Shown one piece after another: positions 34,052-46,442 of a stretch of 64,000 nucleotides of DNA. Both the position numbers and the translations under genes were made by a program. The stretch lies in assembly GCA_012517735.1 (NCBI GenBank), contig JAAYUK010000088.1, forward strand, positions 26,705 to 90,704, written 5' to 3'. Within the stretch, counting starts at the first letter, position 1, and each line of letters begins with the position of its first letter. A model generated the notes under the pieces. It did no database searches. It was not told the DNA's origin and saw only the letters and a list, made by a program, of their open reading frames with translations. Source of the DNA: Nitrospiraceae bacterium. GTDB taxonomy: Bacteria > Nitrospirota > Thermodesulfovibrionia > Thermodesulfovibrionales > Dissulfurispiraceae.

Positions 34052-36253
34052 TCAGTACCACATCAGTTTTTCGTAATCTTCGGTAGGAACCGTTATGATC
34101 AGATATCCCCGGAACGGGCAGCGCTCCATGCTTTCCCCGCCGTTGGTAGTTGGGGTGTCCGGGACGGTGCGGAAGATGTCGATGGCAAGATGGAGATCAT
34201 CATGTTCCTTTGCACCGATATCGGCAAACGGGATTTCAATCTCGAAAACATCCTTTGCCGCCACATGGGAAAGTGTTTTGACCGTTCGCCATTGATTGTC
34301 GGTCTTTTCCCGGAGCTCGGCAACGCCGTCCGCCGCTATCCGGTAGACGATTTTGCAGCGACGGGGCTGCATGATATTGATGCTGAAGGTTATCTGTTCC
34401 GACAGGTCGGTAAACGGGGTGAGGGGATCGACCCTCAGATACAGATGCCCGGGGTTGAATCCGTAATACATCGCCGCAATCAGGCTTTCCGACTTGTGCA
34501 TGCTCCCGCCTGAACGGCTTACGTCAACCCATGCACTCTGGAACCATTCGAAATAACTCGTCACATACCCGTCTATGGTCGGGTAGATGAATCCCCGCGC
34601 CTGACTGTCAGGAGATACGTTCCGGTCTTCCAGAAGGATCGGAACGTAGAGCATGTTTGGAGCATCCATGCCGATTTCCTGGTAAACTTTCATGAGATAT
34701 CCCCGGAAGAGTTCATCAAAGACATCCGCGGTTTCGGTCGAGTGATCGTCGCCGTACCACCAGTTCCAGTCGCTGCCCTCCGCAGCATAGAGCGCATTCC
34801 ATGCCTCAGTAAGATCAGCTTCGGGATGCTCGTTTGCATATTTCTGAAGATCGTTGCGGGTTCGGGAAAGATAATCCCACGCGAGATTGTCTTCTTCATG
34901 ACCAATCCAGATGCCGAAGTTTGCGTTGATCCACGAGCCGGGATGCACGCGGGACAAGGTCTCTCCCTTGCCGTGCTCACTGATGAAATCCGACATGGTG
35001 ACGGTCCGGAACCGGTCGTCGTTGCTGAGCGCGGCATAGAGACCGCGCAGGAAGTCATGACCGTCGTTGCGGAAGTGCTCCCATGCATTTTCCCCGTCGA
35101 GAATGATCGGCACCACAAACGGCCGGTCGGGCGGCAGCTGGCTTCTGATCTGCGCCAGCTTGCCGATGAAGTCATCCACCGCGTTTTCGGGTTTCCAGCC
35201 GGAATACACAAAACCGATCAGATCGGAGAGCTTGTGGTCACGGAAAAACAGCGACACAGAATCAAACTGATATGGCCTATAGAGCGATGCAGCATCAGTC
35301 AGAAATCCCTCGTGACTTCTGAGCGCTCTGCCGAGAGAGCGGGCAAGAACTTCTTCGTCCGTGGCGACCCACTGGATCCCCTCTCGGGAAACGGCGCGGA
35401 TCACTTCTTCGCTGACCGAGCCTTCCGACGGCCACATACCCTTGGGCCGAAACCCGAACGTCTGTTCAAAGTAGTCGATTCCCATACGAATCTGCGCGAA
35501 CGCGTCTTCCGGATGCGCAAAACGCTCGCGAGGCAGAGGCACCCGAGGCATGGCAATCCGGGCGCAATCCGTATCCCAAAGGAGCGGCAGGATCGGATGA
35601 AAGAACGGCGTGACCGAAAGCTCAATCTGTCCGGTTGCGGCAAAGCGTTTGTAAGTTGGAATGATCTCGCGCAGGATACCCATCTGGGCATCGATTACCA
35701 GCCGTTTGTCGTCTTCCGTATAATGTCTGCCGCGCGCCACCAGCTCGGCAAGCATGGGGTCGGCGGTGCGGAACATCGGATCGATCCAGCAGAGATTGAA
35801 GAGCACCTGGAGATCACGGAACTCCTCGTCGGTAAAGTACCTTGCCACCCTCACGATGTCGGTCTTGGTATACCGGAATCCGCGCTTGGCTAGCAGTTCA
35901 TAATAGCGCGGAAAAACCTTGATCATGTTATCCCAGTTGGCAAGAAAAAAATTTTCGAGGAGAAAATGCTTGTGCTCGTCCGTCATGTCGGACGGATTGA
36001 TCAGTGTCATTTCAAGGAACCGGTCGCTCGCTCGATTCTCGGTGTACTCAACCAGTTGCTGCAGCAGGGAAGGTACGACGTTAACCGTCTGGCGGATCGC
36101 CGGGAAGTCCTCAAGTTCCTTGACCATGTCGAGATAGTCTTTGGTTCCATGCAGCCGGACCCACGGAAGCACGTTGATCCCGGTAAACGGATCCTTGTAG
36201 TACGGCTGGTGCATGTGCCACAGAAAAGCGACTGAGAGCGGGTATGCGCTCAT
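34052..36253 (-). CDS. Glycoside hydrolase family 57 protein
   Basis: A 733-residue GH57 enzyme (alpha-amylase, 4-alpha-glucanotransferase or branching type) acting on glycogen-like glucans in the cytoplasm. The N-terminal VAFLWHMHQPYYKDP is the family HxHQP motif. Other family segments are TPFFHPILPLLWDTD, FGFRPKGMWPSEGSVSEE (nucleophile Glu region), IQWVATDEEVLA, and VPIILDGENAWEHF (acid/base Asp region). A C-terminal beta domain of about 150 residues follows. Its ATG overlaps the ftsB-like stop (ATGA), so it is co-transcribed with eno and ftsB. With glgC at 6-7 kb it supports glycogen turnover. Confidence 0.9.
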   Translation of the reverse strand: MSAYPLSVAFLWHMHQPYYKDPFTGINVLPWVRLHGTKDYLDMVKELEDFPAIRQTVNVVPSLLQQLVEYTENRASDRFLEMTLINPSDMTDEHKHFLLENFFLANWDNMIKVFPRYYELLAKRGFRYTKTDIVRVARYFTDEEFRDLQVLFNLCWIDPMFRTADPMLAELVARGRHYTEDDKRLVIDAQMGILREIIPTYKRFAATGQIELSVTPFFHPILPLLWDTDCARIAMPRVPLPRERFAHPEDAFAQIRMGIDYFEQTFGFRPKGMWPSEGSVSEEVIRAVSREGIQWVATDEEVLARSLGRALRSHEGFLTDAASLYRPYQFDSVSLFFRDHKLSDLIGFVYSGWKPENAVDDFIGKLAQIRSQLPPDRPFVVPIILDGENAWEHFRNDGHDFLRGLYAALSNDDRFRTVTMSDFISEHGKGETLSRVHPGSWINANFGIWIGHEEDNLAWDYLSRTRNDLQKYANEHPEADLTEAWNALYAAEGSDWNWWYGDDHSTETADVFDELFRGYLMKVYQEIGMDAPNMLYVPILLEDRNVSPDSQARGFIYPTIDGYVTSYFEWFQSAWVDVSRSGGSMHKSESLIAAMYYGFNPGHLYLRVDPLTPFTDLSEQITFSINIMQPRRCKIVYRIAADGVAELREKTDNQWRTVKTLSHVAAKDVFEIEIPFADIGAKEHDDLHLAIDIFRTVPDTPTTNGGESMERCPFRGYLIITVPTEDYEKLMWY

Positions 36254-36605
36254 TTTTTGCGGGCGTCTTCGAACTGGAAGATCAGCTCGTTCTTTTTGGC
36301 GAGGCCGAATTCCTCTCGTGCGGATTTTTCGATATAGAAGGGGTCGTTCTTCAGTGCATCGACCTGTTTTTTCAATTGTTTGTTCTGCTGGTCAAGCGTG
36401 ACAATCTCTGCAGTCAATTTCTGCTGGGTTTTCTGCAGCTCCAGATATTTCATGAGTCCGTTTTCCCCGGTCAGCAGGGTGATGCCAAGGTACAGCAGCG
36501 CAACCCCTGTAAACGTGAAGAAGATGAGGTTGTTCCGCTTCCGCTCGGCGTTCACCTGCTGGCGGAGATTGACGGTCCGAAATTTCTTTCTGGGCATACC
36601 CTTCA

Positions 36606-36606
<1 letters not shown>
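36250..36606 (-). CDS. ftsB: FtsB/DivIC-like septum formation initiator
   Basis: A 118-residue bitopic protein: a basic cytoplasmic start (MPRKKFRTVNLRQQV), one membrane helix (LIFFTFTGVALLYLGITLL), a coiled coil (LQKTQQKLTAEIVTLDQQ and NKQLKKQVDALKNDP) and the conserved tail YIEKSAREEFGLAKKNELIF. FtsB bridges FtsL and FtsQ in the divisome. Its ATG (36606) overlaps the eno stop by one base (TAATG); a second ATG at 36597 is possible. eno-ftsB adjacency is common in bacteria. Confidence 0.87.
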
Positions 36607-39288
<2,682 letters not shown>

Positions 39289-39292
<4 letters not shown>

Positions 39293-39675
39293 TTGTCTTC
39301 TTCTTCGGTATGTTTGTCGTAATCCGACGCATCCATGAGCTCATCCAGCTCAGCGGGATCGTCGATTTCGATTACCGCGATCCATCCCTTGCCGTACGGA
39401 TCTTCATTGATGATTTCGGGATTGTCCTCAAGCTTGTCGTTCACCTCGACAATCAGTCCGCTCGCCGGAGCGATAACGGGAGATGATGTCTTGGTGGATT
39501 CGATCTCGGACATTTCGGTGCCCGATTCGATACGGGTATCCACTTCCGGCAGATCGATGTACACAATATCGCCCAGGGCTTCCTGGGCATAATTGGTAAT
39601 GCCGATCGTGCCTTTCTTGCCGGACACGCGTATCCAGGCATGTTCTTTGTGATACTTGAGATCTTCAGGGTTCAT
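39289..39675 (-). CDS. gcvH: Glycine cleavage system H protein
   Basis: Carries the lipoyl arm that shuttles the aminomethyl group between P and T proteins. The 128-residue acidic protein shows KYHKEHAWIRVSGKKGTIGI, ITNYAQEALGDIVYIDLP and the lipoylated K62 in EIESTKTSSPVIAP. GGAGG lies before the ATG at 39675; the frame is open far upstream, but that stretch is antisense-like sequence covering the mqnP start. It heads a run gcvH-lpd-eno-ftsB-GH57 on the minus strand. Confidence 0.94.
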
Positions 39676-39760
39676 GGGGGCCTCCGCAATAGGTGCTGTA
39701 TCAATGAACTTACTTAACCATAGTCGCACCCCTGTGTCAAGGGCAAAGCCGCGCCTGCTC

Positions 39761-39788
39761 TTGGCCGCGCAGTGCGTTATGTTATCAT
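39761..39788 (+). promoter_or_regulatory. Candidate promoter of the prenyltransferase gene, leaderless geometry
   Basis: TTGGCC (39761-39766), a 16-bp spacer and TATCAT (39783-39788), ending 7 nt before the ATG at 39796, which lacks a Shine-Dalgarno. Confidence 0.4.
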
Positions 39789-39795
39789 ATCTGGC

Positions 39796-40656
39796 ATGGA
39801 GATGGTCAAAAACAGGGTTGCCCTCTACCTCCGGATGATCAAGTTTTCGCACTCGGTATTCGCCCTGCCGTTTGCCTTCACCGGCGCGCTTTTCGCCGCA
39901 GGAGGGCTTCCTGACTGGGAACAGACGTTCTGGATTGCGGTCGCCATGGTCGGTGCACGCTCGGGAGCCATGGGCATGAACCGCATCATCGACCGCCGCA
40001 TCGATGCGGCAAACCCCCGGACGGCTGACAGGGAGATTCCGGCCGGGACGATCAGACTCTCCGACGCCGTGCTCTTTACGGCAGTATCTTTCGCCATCAT
40101 GGTGTACGCTGCATGGCGTCTGCAGCCGCTGTGCCTGTATCTTTCGCCGCTTGCCATCGCCATTCTGATCTTCTATTCGCTCACCAAGCGGTTTACCTGG
40201 GGCGCGCATTTTGTGCTCGGCATTGCGATTGCAGGGGCTCCGCTCGGCGCATGGATTGCGATAACCGGCTCGTTTTCATGGACTGTTCTGCCGCTCTGCG
40301 CCGCTGTCGTATTCTGGCTTGCGGGGTTCGACGTGCTCTATGCGCTTCAGGATATCGATTTCGACCGTAGCCATGGCCTGCATTCGATCCCGCAGCGGTT
40401 CGGCATTGCAGCCTCAATCCTGATAGCCCGTGGCTGCCACTGTCTCACTTGGCTGTTGCTTGTATGGACCGGCCATGTTTTCGGCATGAATGACATGTAT
40501 TGGGTCGGGATGGTGGTTATCGCCGCTCTGCTTGTCTATGAGCATGCCTTGGTCAAACCGGACGATCTGAGCAAACTGGATTTTGCCTTTTTCAATATGA
40601 ACGGCTATATCAGCATGACGGTTTTTGCCGCAACGCTGATGGATATGCTGATCTGA
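39796..40656 (+). CDS. mqnP: UbiA-family prenyltransferase, menaquinone (MqnP-type)
   Basis: Attaches a polyprenyl chain to an aromatic acid in the membrane. The 286-residue protein has about eight membrane helices and both Asp-rich sites: NRIIDRRIDAANPRTADRE and YALQDIDFDRSHGLHSIP. The start KFSHSVFALPFAFTGAL is typical of the branch annotated as MqnP or UbiA-like. The next gene is an amidohydrolase of the aminofutalosine deaminase group, which favours the futalosine menaquinone pathway over ubiquinone. ATG 39796 fits the promoter; ATG 39802 is an alternative. Confidence 0.82.
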   Translation: MEMVKNRVALYLRMIKFSHSVFALPFAFTGALFAAGGLPDWEQTFWIAVAMVGARSGAMGMNRIIDRRIDAANPRTADREIPAGTIRLSDAVLFTAVSFAIMVYAAWRLQPLCLYLSPLAIAILIFYSLTKRFTWGAHFVLGIAIAGAPLGAWIAITGSFSWTVLPLCAAVVFWLAGFDVLYALQDIDFDRSHGLHSIPQRFGIAASILIARGCHCLTWLLLVWTGHVFGMNDMYWVGMVVIAALLVYEHALVKPDDLSKLDFAFFNMNGYISMTVFAATLMDMLI

Positions 40657-40674
40657 ATTTCTTCAGGAGCTGAC

Positions 40675-42009
40675 ATGAATCTCCAGACAATCGATACGCT
40701 TCTTTTCGGCGACTATGTTCTGACCATGAACGATGGGGTCGGTCTGATCCGCAATGGCGCTGTAGCTGTGCATGGCACGGAGATCGTCGCCGTCGGCCCG
40801 GCCGGGGAGCTTGCCCGGCGTTTTGCTCCGGTCACGACCATCAACGGCAGCGGGCGTGTTCTCATGCCCGGGCTGGTCAATACGCATTGCCATGTGGCGA
40901 TGGCCTATTTCCGGGGACTTGCGGACGACATGCACTTGAAAGAGTGGCTTGAGCAGCATATGTGGCCGGCCGAGAACCGCCTGCTCAGCCCTGCATTTGT
41001 GGCTGATTCAGCGGAGCTCGCCTGCCTGGAAATGCTCAAGGGTGGCATTACGACGGTCAATGACATGTATTTTTTCTGCGATGCGACTGCGCAGTCTGCA
41101 AAGAAGATGGGCATGCGAGCCGTGATCGGTGCGGGGATCGTCGATTTTCCGATGATCTCCGGCAATTCTGCCGACGACTATCTTGCCAAGGCCGAGGAAT
41201 TCATCCGGCAGTGGCAGGGAGACGACCTGGTGAACGGCTGCGTTGCTCCGCATTCGGCGTATGCCTGCGGTCCGGAAACACTCCGGCGCGCCAAGGCGCT
41301 TGCGGACCGGCTCGGCTGCCTGATGCACCTGCATGTTTCCGAAACTGCATGGGAGGTCGGCGAGATTCAGACCCGCTTCGGGCGGCGGCCGGTCGAGCAT
41401 CTGGCTGAGATCGGAGTGCTTGACCGGAATGTTATCGCCGTCCATTGCGTATGGGTCGATGATCGTGAGATCGCGTTGTTTGCGGGGCATGGCGTCGGTG
41501 TGGCGCATTGTGTCGAGAGTAATCTCAAGCTGGCATCAGGGTTTGCGCCGGTCGTGAAGATGCTGAATGCCGGAGTTACCGTTGCCTTCGGTACTGACGG
41601 TGCTGCAAGCAATAATGACCTGAATCTGCTGAGCGAGATTTCGACTGCCGCGAAGCTGCACAAGGCAGTAACTAATGATCCTACGGTGCTCAATGCAAAG
41701 ACCGCACTGCTGATGGCGACACGCAAAGGAGCCGAAGCCCTTGGCTTGGGAGATCGGGTGGGGTCGCTTGAGCCAGGCAAGCGGGCGGATATCATTTCCT
41801 TTGATCTCAGAAAGCCACATCTCTCTCCGCTGTACGATGTCTGTTCCCATATCGTGTATGCGGCACGGCCGACCGATGTCGATCTGGTGATGGTCAATGG
41901 AAGGATTCTCGTGCAGGACGGTACTGCTGTGGTCTGCGATGAGGCCGAGATTCTCGCAAAGGCGGAATACTGGAGGCAGAAGATCAGCCCGCAGGGAGAA
42001 GGGATTTAG
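40675..42009 (+). CDS. Amidohydrolase: aminofutalosine / S-adenosylhomocysteine / methylthioadenosine deaminase type
   Basis: A 444-residue metal-dependent deaminase of the MtaD/SsnA-like family. Metal ligands are in MPGLVNTHCHVAMAYFRGL (HxH), LMHLHVSETAWE, VAVHCV-like VIAVHCVWVDD and FGTDGAASNNDLNLL (Asp). The family removes the 6-amino group of adenosine in SAH, MTA or aminodeoxyfutalosine. Because the gene follows the mqnP-type gene by 18 nt with a good Shine-Dalgarno (CAGGAG), deamination of aminofutalosine for menaquinone synthesis is my first choice. SAH/MTA recycling cannot be excluded. Confidence 0.85.
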   Translation: MNLQTIDTLLFGDYVLTMNDGVGLIRNGAVAVHGTEIVAVGPAGELARRFAPVTTINGSGRVLMPGLVNTHCHVAMAYFRGLADDMHLKEWLEQHMWPAENRLLSPAFVADSAELACLEMLKGGITTVNDMYFFCDATAQSAKKMGMRAVIGAGIVDFPMISGNSADDYLAKAEEFIRQWQGDDLVNGCVAPHSAYACGPETLRRAKALADRLGCLMHLHVSETAWEVGEIQTRFGRRPVEHLAEIGVLDRNVIAVHCVWVDDREIALFAGHGVGVAHCVESNLKLASGFAPVVKMLNAGVTVAFGTDGAASNNDLNLLSEISTAAKLHKAVTNDPTVLNAKTALLMATRKGAEALGLGDRVGSLEPGKRADIISFDLRKPHLSPLYDVCSHIVYAARPTDVDLVMVNGRILVQDGTAVVCDEAEILAKAEYWRQKISPQGEGI

Positions 42010-42055
42010 GTCGTACTGTCTGCCCCGACGTGCACGTTGCACCTGGTGCAGGGTC

Positions 42056-42535
42056 TTATTCGACCACCCACAGGGCCGCAGAGCCTTTTGCCGCGTGCAG
42101 GAGCCTGTTTGACGTGCTCCCGTAAATAAACTCTTCTTTTTTTGAAATTCCCCGTCTGCCGATAACCAGGGTTGATGCCCCGCTTTTTTTCAGCTCCGCA
42201 AGAATCACTTCTGCGACCGAAGGAAACGTTCCCTTGCGTATCGTGTAATGCACTGCCGTTTCGGGGATGCCCGCCTCGATCAGACGGCGGATATGCCGTT
42301 CTCCAGCGGCTATGGCGGCTTTTTCGCGTTCTTCGATCCATGCTTTCTGCTCGCTCTCCGTATGAAAATAATCATCGGGAGGAACCGAAATGATATGGAG
42401 CAGTGAGATCGAGACCTGCCCTCCGCCGCCGAGCATGCAGGCGACGTACTCGATCGCACGGTCGCTGTTTTCGGATCCGTCGACTGCGATGAGGAGATCC
42501 TTCCTGAATGAACAGGGGGTGGCTTCAGATGTCAT
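42056..42535 (-). CDS. Universal stress protein (UspA family)
   Basis: A 159-residue Rossmann-like alpha/beta protein. It begins KDLLIAVDGSENSDRAIEY and ends with the ATP-binding pattern VIGRRGISKKEEFIYGSTS then NRLLHAAKGSAALWVVE, which fits G-x2-G-x9-G(S/T). So it is an ATP-binding Usp. GGAGG lies before the ATG. It follows the kinase-like gene by 11 nt in one transcript, which suggests stress signalling through ATP or phosphorylation; that link is inference. Confidence 0.9.
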   Translation of the reverse strand: MTSEATPCSFRKDLLIAVDGSENSDRAIEYVACMLGGGGQVSISLLHIISVPPDDYFHTESEQKAWIEEREKAAIAAGERHIRRLIEAGIPETAVHYTIRKGTFPSVAEVILAELKKSGASTLVIGRRGISKKEEFIYGSTSNRLLHAAKGSAALWVVE

Positions 42536-42546
42536 GGGTGCCTCCT

Positions 42547-43536
42547 TCAGGGAACCTGCCCAAGCAGCGGTCTCGATTCGCAGAGGTCCGCGAGCAGTTC
42601 ATCGATATGTTCATAATAGGCTTCACTGCCGGCGGCAAAGTGCAAAAGGATCGCATTCAGCGGTTCCGGTATATAGGGATAGACTTTCCGCAGATTGACG
42701 AGCCGGTTGTTGAAGATGATATTCACATCCTCCGGCCGTATGCAGGCGGCGACGTCGGGAGCGCACTGCCTCAGGTCCTGGACCGTCACGTCTCCGCGTG
42801 CAGCAAGGTAGACGAGAATATTGCCCAGGCTGAAGAGATCATATCCGAATCGGCTTTCCGTATGAAAATAGCCGAAATCGAAATCGATCCAGCGGCATCG
42901 GCCGCTCCGGAAGTCCCTGATCACATGATCACGCCGGATATCGCCGTGTATCTCGCCGTGGTCATGCAGGAGCTTGATGGCATTGACCAGGTCGATGAAC
43001 TCATCGAGAACCCCCGGGAAATGGTTCAGGAAATAATCCTCATGTGAAGTGCCGAGCGCGAGGATGCTGTCGGCAAGCGTCCTGCCCTGGATGAAATCGA
43101 GCACCCGCACAAGATTCCCCGCGCTGTCAACAGCGGAAAAGCCGTGCATGAAGCGGTCGTCATTGCGCACGAGTTCAAGAATCCGTGCTTCCTTTTTCGG
43201 ACTCCGGTAGCATTCGAAGGAAAGCTCTCCGACCCGCGCGGTAAAACGCTCCAGAAAGGTAAGTTTCATGATCTTGGTGCTGCCGTCGATCAGATCAATG
43301 GCCCGCTTCACCCAGAATTTCTGCTGTTCGTCGATGCCGAACCTGCCTTCGCGCTCGTTGTTGCGGATGAAGTAGGGGCGGTCATTCAGCAGAACAATAT
43401 CGTCATAATCAATGCGGTAGAAATCCGAGGTGTCGGTAATGACGGTGATTTGTTTCGGGACACGATCCTCGCCGACGCAGGCGGCGATGCGGCTGCGCAG
43501 ATAATCGTCGCTGAATTCAGGCGTAGCCGTTGTCAT
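42547..43536 (-). CDS. Serine/threonine protein kinase-like protein
   Basis: A 329-residue kinase-fold protein. The catalytic loop reads LLHDHGEIHGDIRRDHVIRD (HGD in place of HRD) and the metal motif is WIDFDFGYF (DFG). An N-lobe Lys candidate lies in KIMKLTFLERF. The activation-segment region (SRFGYDLFSLGNILVYLAA) resembles protein kinases and aminoglycoside phosphotransferases. There is no membrane segment or sensor domain. ATG 43536 has AAGG at good spacing; a start at 43551 is less likely. It is the first gene before uspA; the substrate is unknown. Confidence 0.78.
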   Translation of the reverse strand: MTTATPEFSDDYLRSRIAACVGEDRVPKQITVITDTSDFYRIDYDDIVLLNDRPYFIRNNEREGRFGIDEQQKFWVKRAIDLIDGSTKIMKLTFLERFTARVGELSFECYRSPKKEARILELVRNDDRFMHGFSAVDSAGNLVRVLDFIQGRTLADSILALGTSHEDYFLNHFPGVLDEFIDLVNAIKLLHDHGEIHGDIRRDHVIRDFRSGRCRWIDFDFGYFHTESRFGYDLFSLGNILVYLAARGDVTVQDLRQCAPDVAACIRPEDVNIIFNNRLVNLRKVYPYIPEPLNAILLHFAAGSEAYYEHIDELLADLCESRPLLGQVP

Positions 43537-43674
43537 ATTACCTTGTAGCATATTTGCGCAGGGTTGTCCATCAGGGAACAGGCGGAATCATTCTCCGCCG
43601 CTCCGGGGGAAACTGCTGACATTTCGATCGGGCCGATAGTAAGCTAAAGGACCATATTTTTTCGGGAGTCTGCC

Positions 43675-46341
43675 ATGACAGAAAAAAAGTACCGATACCG
43701 ACGCGAGGATTTTGCTCCTCTTCCGGTCACGCTTGAGCACATGACCATGTATCTCAATTTCATTGGTGAGCGGGTTGACGCAACAAACTGCCTGACCATG
43801 ACCGCCCGGAGGGAACTGGGAGTGATCGCCCTCGATGCGAAGGAGCTGACAGTCCATGCTGTTGAGTGGTGCGCCGATGCCGACGGGGGCAATGCGGTTC
43901 CGCTGGTGTATGAATATCGAAGGGATGAGAGCAAGCTTCTGGTCACGCTGCCTCGCCGTGTGCAGCCGGGCGAACGGTTTCATGTCAGGACTGCGACGTC
44001 ATGTGTTCCGACCGATCATCTTCTGGAGGGCATCTACAAGGACACCACCCCGCCCGGAGCTCCCCAGCAGTATATGTCGCAATGCCAGCAGTGGGGCTTT
44101 CAGCGCATCATGCCGGTATTCGACGACTGTACTGCGAAATGCACCATGACCACGACGATCGAGGCGGACATCCGGTACACGCATCTGATCAGCAACGGCA
44201 ATATCCGCCGCGCTTCGAATCCTGAGGGCCGACCGGTGCCGAAACCGGGAGACCCCGGCCGACAGGTCATCACGTATGAGAACCCGATCCTGATGGCCCC
44301 TTATCTTTTCCTGGTTTGCGCGGGAACGTGGGATGTGCTTGCCGACTCGGTCACGTTTCCGTCCGGACGAAGCGTTCGCCTCGAATATCTCGTTCCGCCC
44401 GGAATGACGGAATCCGTCCGTATTCCCATGGAAATCCTCAAGGAATCGATTCTCTGGATAGAAAAGACGCAGGAATACGAATATAAAGGCGAAACATATA
44501 GGACAATCTGCATGAATAAGTCGAACTTCGGCGGCATGGAGAATGTCGGCAATACCACCATTGTCACCGACGCCGCCATCATCACCGAACATACGCTCGA
44601 TGCCGGTCTTTTGTATGCCCATGCCGTCATTGTGCATGAATTCGAGCATAATCAGTGCGGAAGCGAGACGACGATGGAGACACCGTTCGATGTCTGGCTG
44701 AATGAGGCATATACGGTAGAAGTTGAGCGGCAGTTCATGGCTGATATGTTCAATCCTGCATATGTCAGGCTGAATCAGGTCGAGAGCATTCGCAACCCCC
44801 TGCTTGGGCCGCTGGCAATTGAAGACTCCGGCTATGCCGGGCGCATCGTGCGGGAGGGGTTCAATGACCCGGAAGAACTGATTGACGGGGTTACCTATGT
44901 GAAGGCGGCTGAGGTCATCAGGATGCTGAAATTGCTTCTCGGTGAAGAAACATTCAGGAAGGGCAAGCGGCTCTATTTCAGCCGCTATCATAATGCGAAT
45001 GCCGATACCGAACAGTTCTTCGCCTGTTTCGAGGAAGTGTCGGGCCGTGACTTGCGTCAGTTTCGTGAGGGCTGGCTCTATCGGGCGGGTTATCCGAAAG
45101 TTTCCGCGGAGACATCCTATGATGCAGGCGCGAAGCGGTATCAGATCAGGTTTGCGCAGGAATCCGGCCAGGGGCAAACGCCCTTTCATTTTCCGATCAA
45201 TATTGCTTTGGTCGATGCTCAGGGAAACGATATTGCCGGAACAGTCAGGACATGCGAACTGCATGAACCTTCGACGACGGTTGTTTTTGAGGCGATAGAC
45301 GAGGAGCCTGCCTTCGCGTCCCTGAACCGGGACTATTCGTTTTACGGTACGTTTGTGAACCGTTCAGCCACGAAACAAATGCTGTCCGCTCAAGCCCGGA
45401 TTGATCCGAATGTCTATAACAGGGTCGATGCGTTCCGGCGTTTGACCGACATCGGACGGATAGCGCTCATGAATGATCCGCAGGCCGAGATCGACAGCAC
45501 CTGGCTCGATCTGTACGGAGCGATCGTCAGGGATGCTTCCCTTCCTCCTTCGGTCAAGGCATATATGCTCAGAATCGATGAGCAGCCGCTTGATCGTGCC
45601 TATCTGACATGGTATCAGGAGCAGGTTGCAGCCGGCGAGACACTGATGAAAGCGGTCAATGCAGCATACCGGGCTGACCTGGTGGCACAGTTTTCAGCGA
45701 TCGACACCTATGATCCGGGAAAGCGCCGCTCTCCGAAAGACGGTATTGAGGAGCGTATGCTCAAAAACGTGCTGCTTGAACTGATCGCAATCGATGACAC
45801 TCCTGACAGCCATGCGTTGCTGATGCGGCATTTCCGCTCCGCCACGACCGCAACCGATCGGGTTGCGGCGCTGGCGTTCCTGAACAGGAGTTCGGCGCCC
45901 GAACGCAGGGCGGTATTGGATGAGGTGTATCGGGCATGGCACCCGCACCTGAGCGGCTATGCCAACTATCTGCGCATTGTTGCGGGCGGAACCTGTCCAG
46001 ATGTTTTTGCGATGATCGAGGACGAAAAGAGGCGTCCGACTTTTGATATTACCCAGCCGACCTGGCAGCGGGCGCTTTTCCTCCCCATGGCGCTCAACAA
46101 CAAAATGGTCTGGACCGATGAAGGTATCGCATGGCTGACCAACACGGTGATCGAACTTGCGCCGGTCAATATGACGACGACGAGCCGCCTGCTGAACACG
46201 TTTCAGCACGCCCGGAATCTGCGGCCTGCGTTGAAAGAGCGCGTCATGGCGGCACTTGCGCGCATCGCGGAAGCACTTCCGGATGCCGGCTTCCCCGTAG
46301 TGCATAATCAGGCCAAGGCATATATGCAGAGTAAAGAGTGA
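43675..46341 (+). CDS. pepN: M1-family aminopeptidase N
   Basis: A zinc metallopeptidase that removes N-terminal residues from peptides. The 888-residue protein carries the exopeptidase motif FGGMENVGNTTI (GGMEN variant of GAMEN), the zinc site H321-E-F-E-H325 with E344 (WLNEAYTVEVER), and the Tyr-containing segment after it. The N-terminal beta domain includes QQYMSQCQQWGFQRIMPVFD (20 residues), and the C-terminal helical domain matches the E. coli PepN subfamily. It has no signal peptide. GGGAG lies upstream of the ATG. Confidence 0.94.
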   Translation: MTEKKYRYRREDFAPLPVTLEHMTMYLNFIGERVDATNCLTMTARRELGVIALDAKELTVHAVEWCADADGGNAVPLVYEYRRDESKLLVTLPRRVQPGERFHVRTATSCVPTDHLLEGIYKDTTPPGAPQQYMSQCQQWGFQRIMPVFDDCTAKCTMTTTIEADIRYTHLISNGNIRRASNPEGRPVPKPGDPGRQVITYENPILMAPYLFLVCAGTWDVLADSVTFPSGRSVRLEYLVPPGMTESVRIPMEILKESILWIEKTQEYEYKGETYRTICMNKSNFGGMENVGNTTIVTDAAIITEHTLDAGLLYAHAVIVHEFEHNQCGSETTMETPFDVWLNEAYTVEVERQFMADMFNPAYVRLNQVESIRNPLLGPLAIEDSGYAGRIVREGFNDPEELIDGVTYVKAAEVIRMLKLLLGEETFRKGKRLYFSRYHNANADTEQFFACFEEVSGRDLRQFREGWLYRAGYPKVSAETSYDAGAKRYQIRFAQESGQGQTPFHFPINIALVDAQGNDIAGTVRTCELHEPSTTVVFEAIDEEPAFASLNRDYSFYGTFVNRSATKQMLSAQARIDPNVYNRVDAFRRLTDIGRIALMNDPQAEIDSTWLDLYGAIVRDASLPPSVKAYMLRIDEQPLDRAYLTWYQEQVAAGETLMKAVNAAYRADLVAQFSAIDTYDPGKRRSPKDGIEERMLKNVLLELIAIDDTPDSHALLMRHFRSATTATDRVAALAFLNRSSAPERRAVLDEVYRAWHPHLSGYANYLRIVAGGTCPDVFAMIEDEKRRPTFDITQPTWQRALFLPMALNNKMVWTDEGIAWLTNTVIELAPVNMTTTSRLLNTFQHARNLRPALKERVMAALARIAEALPDAGFPVVHNQAKAYMQSKE

Positions 46342-46442
46342 TGGTACCAGCGGGACTGTTCATGCGGAGGATTATGCGGTAGAATGAGGAATCGGGACAT
46401 TCTCTTGTCCGCTCAAATACTGAAGGATTTGCGGGGGCAGGG

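Noticed and set aside
43999..45264. A 421-codon minus-strand frame opposite pepN
   Set aside because: Antisense to the catalytic region of the aminopeptidase, with no independent support.
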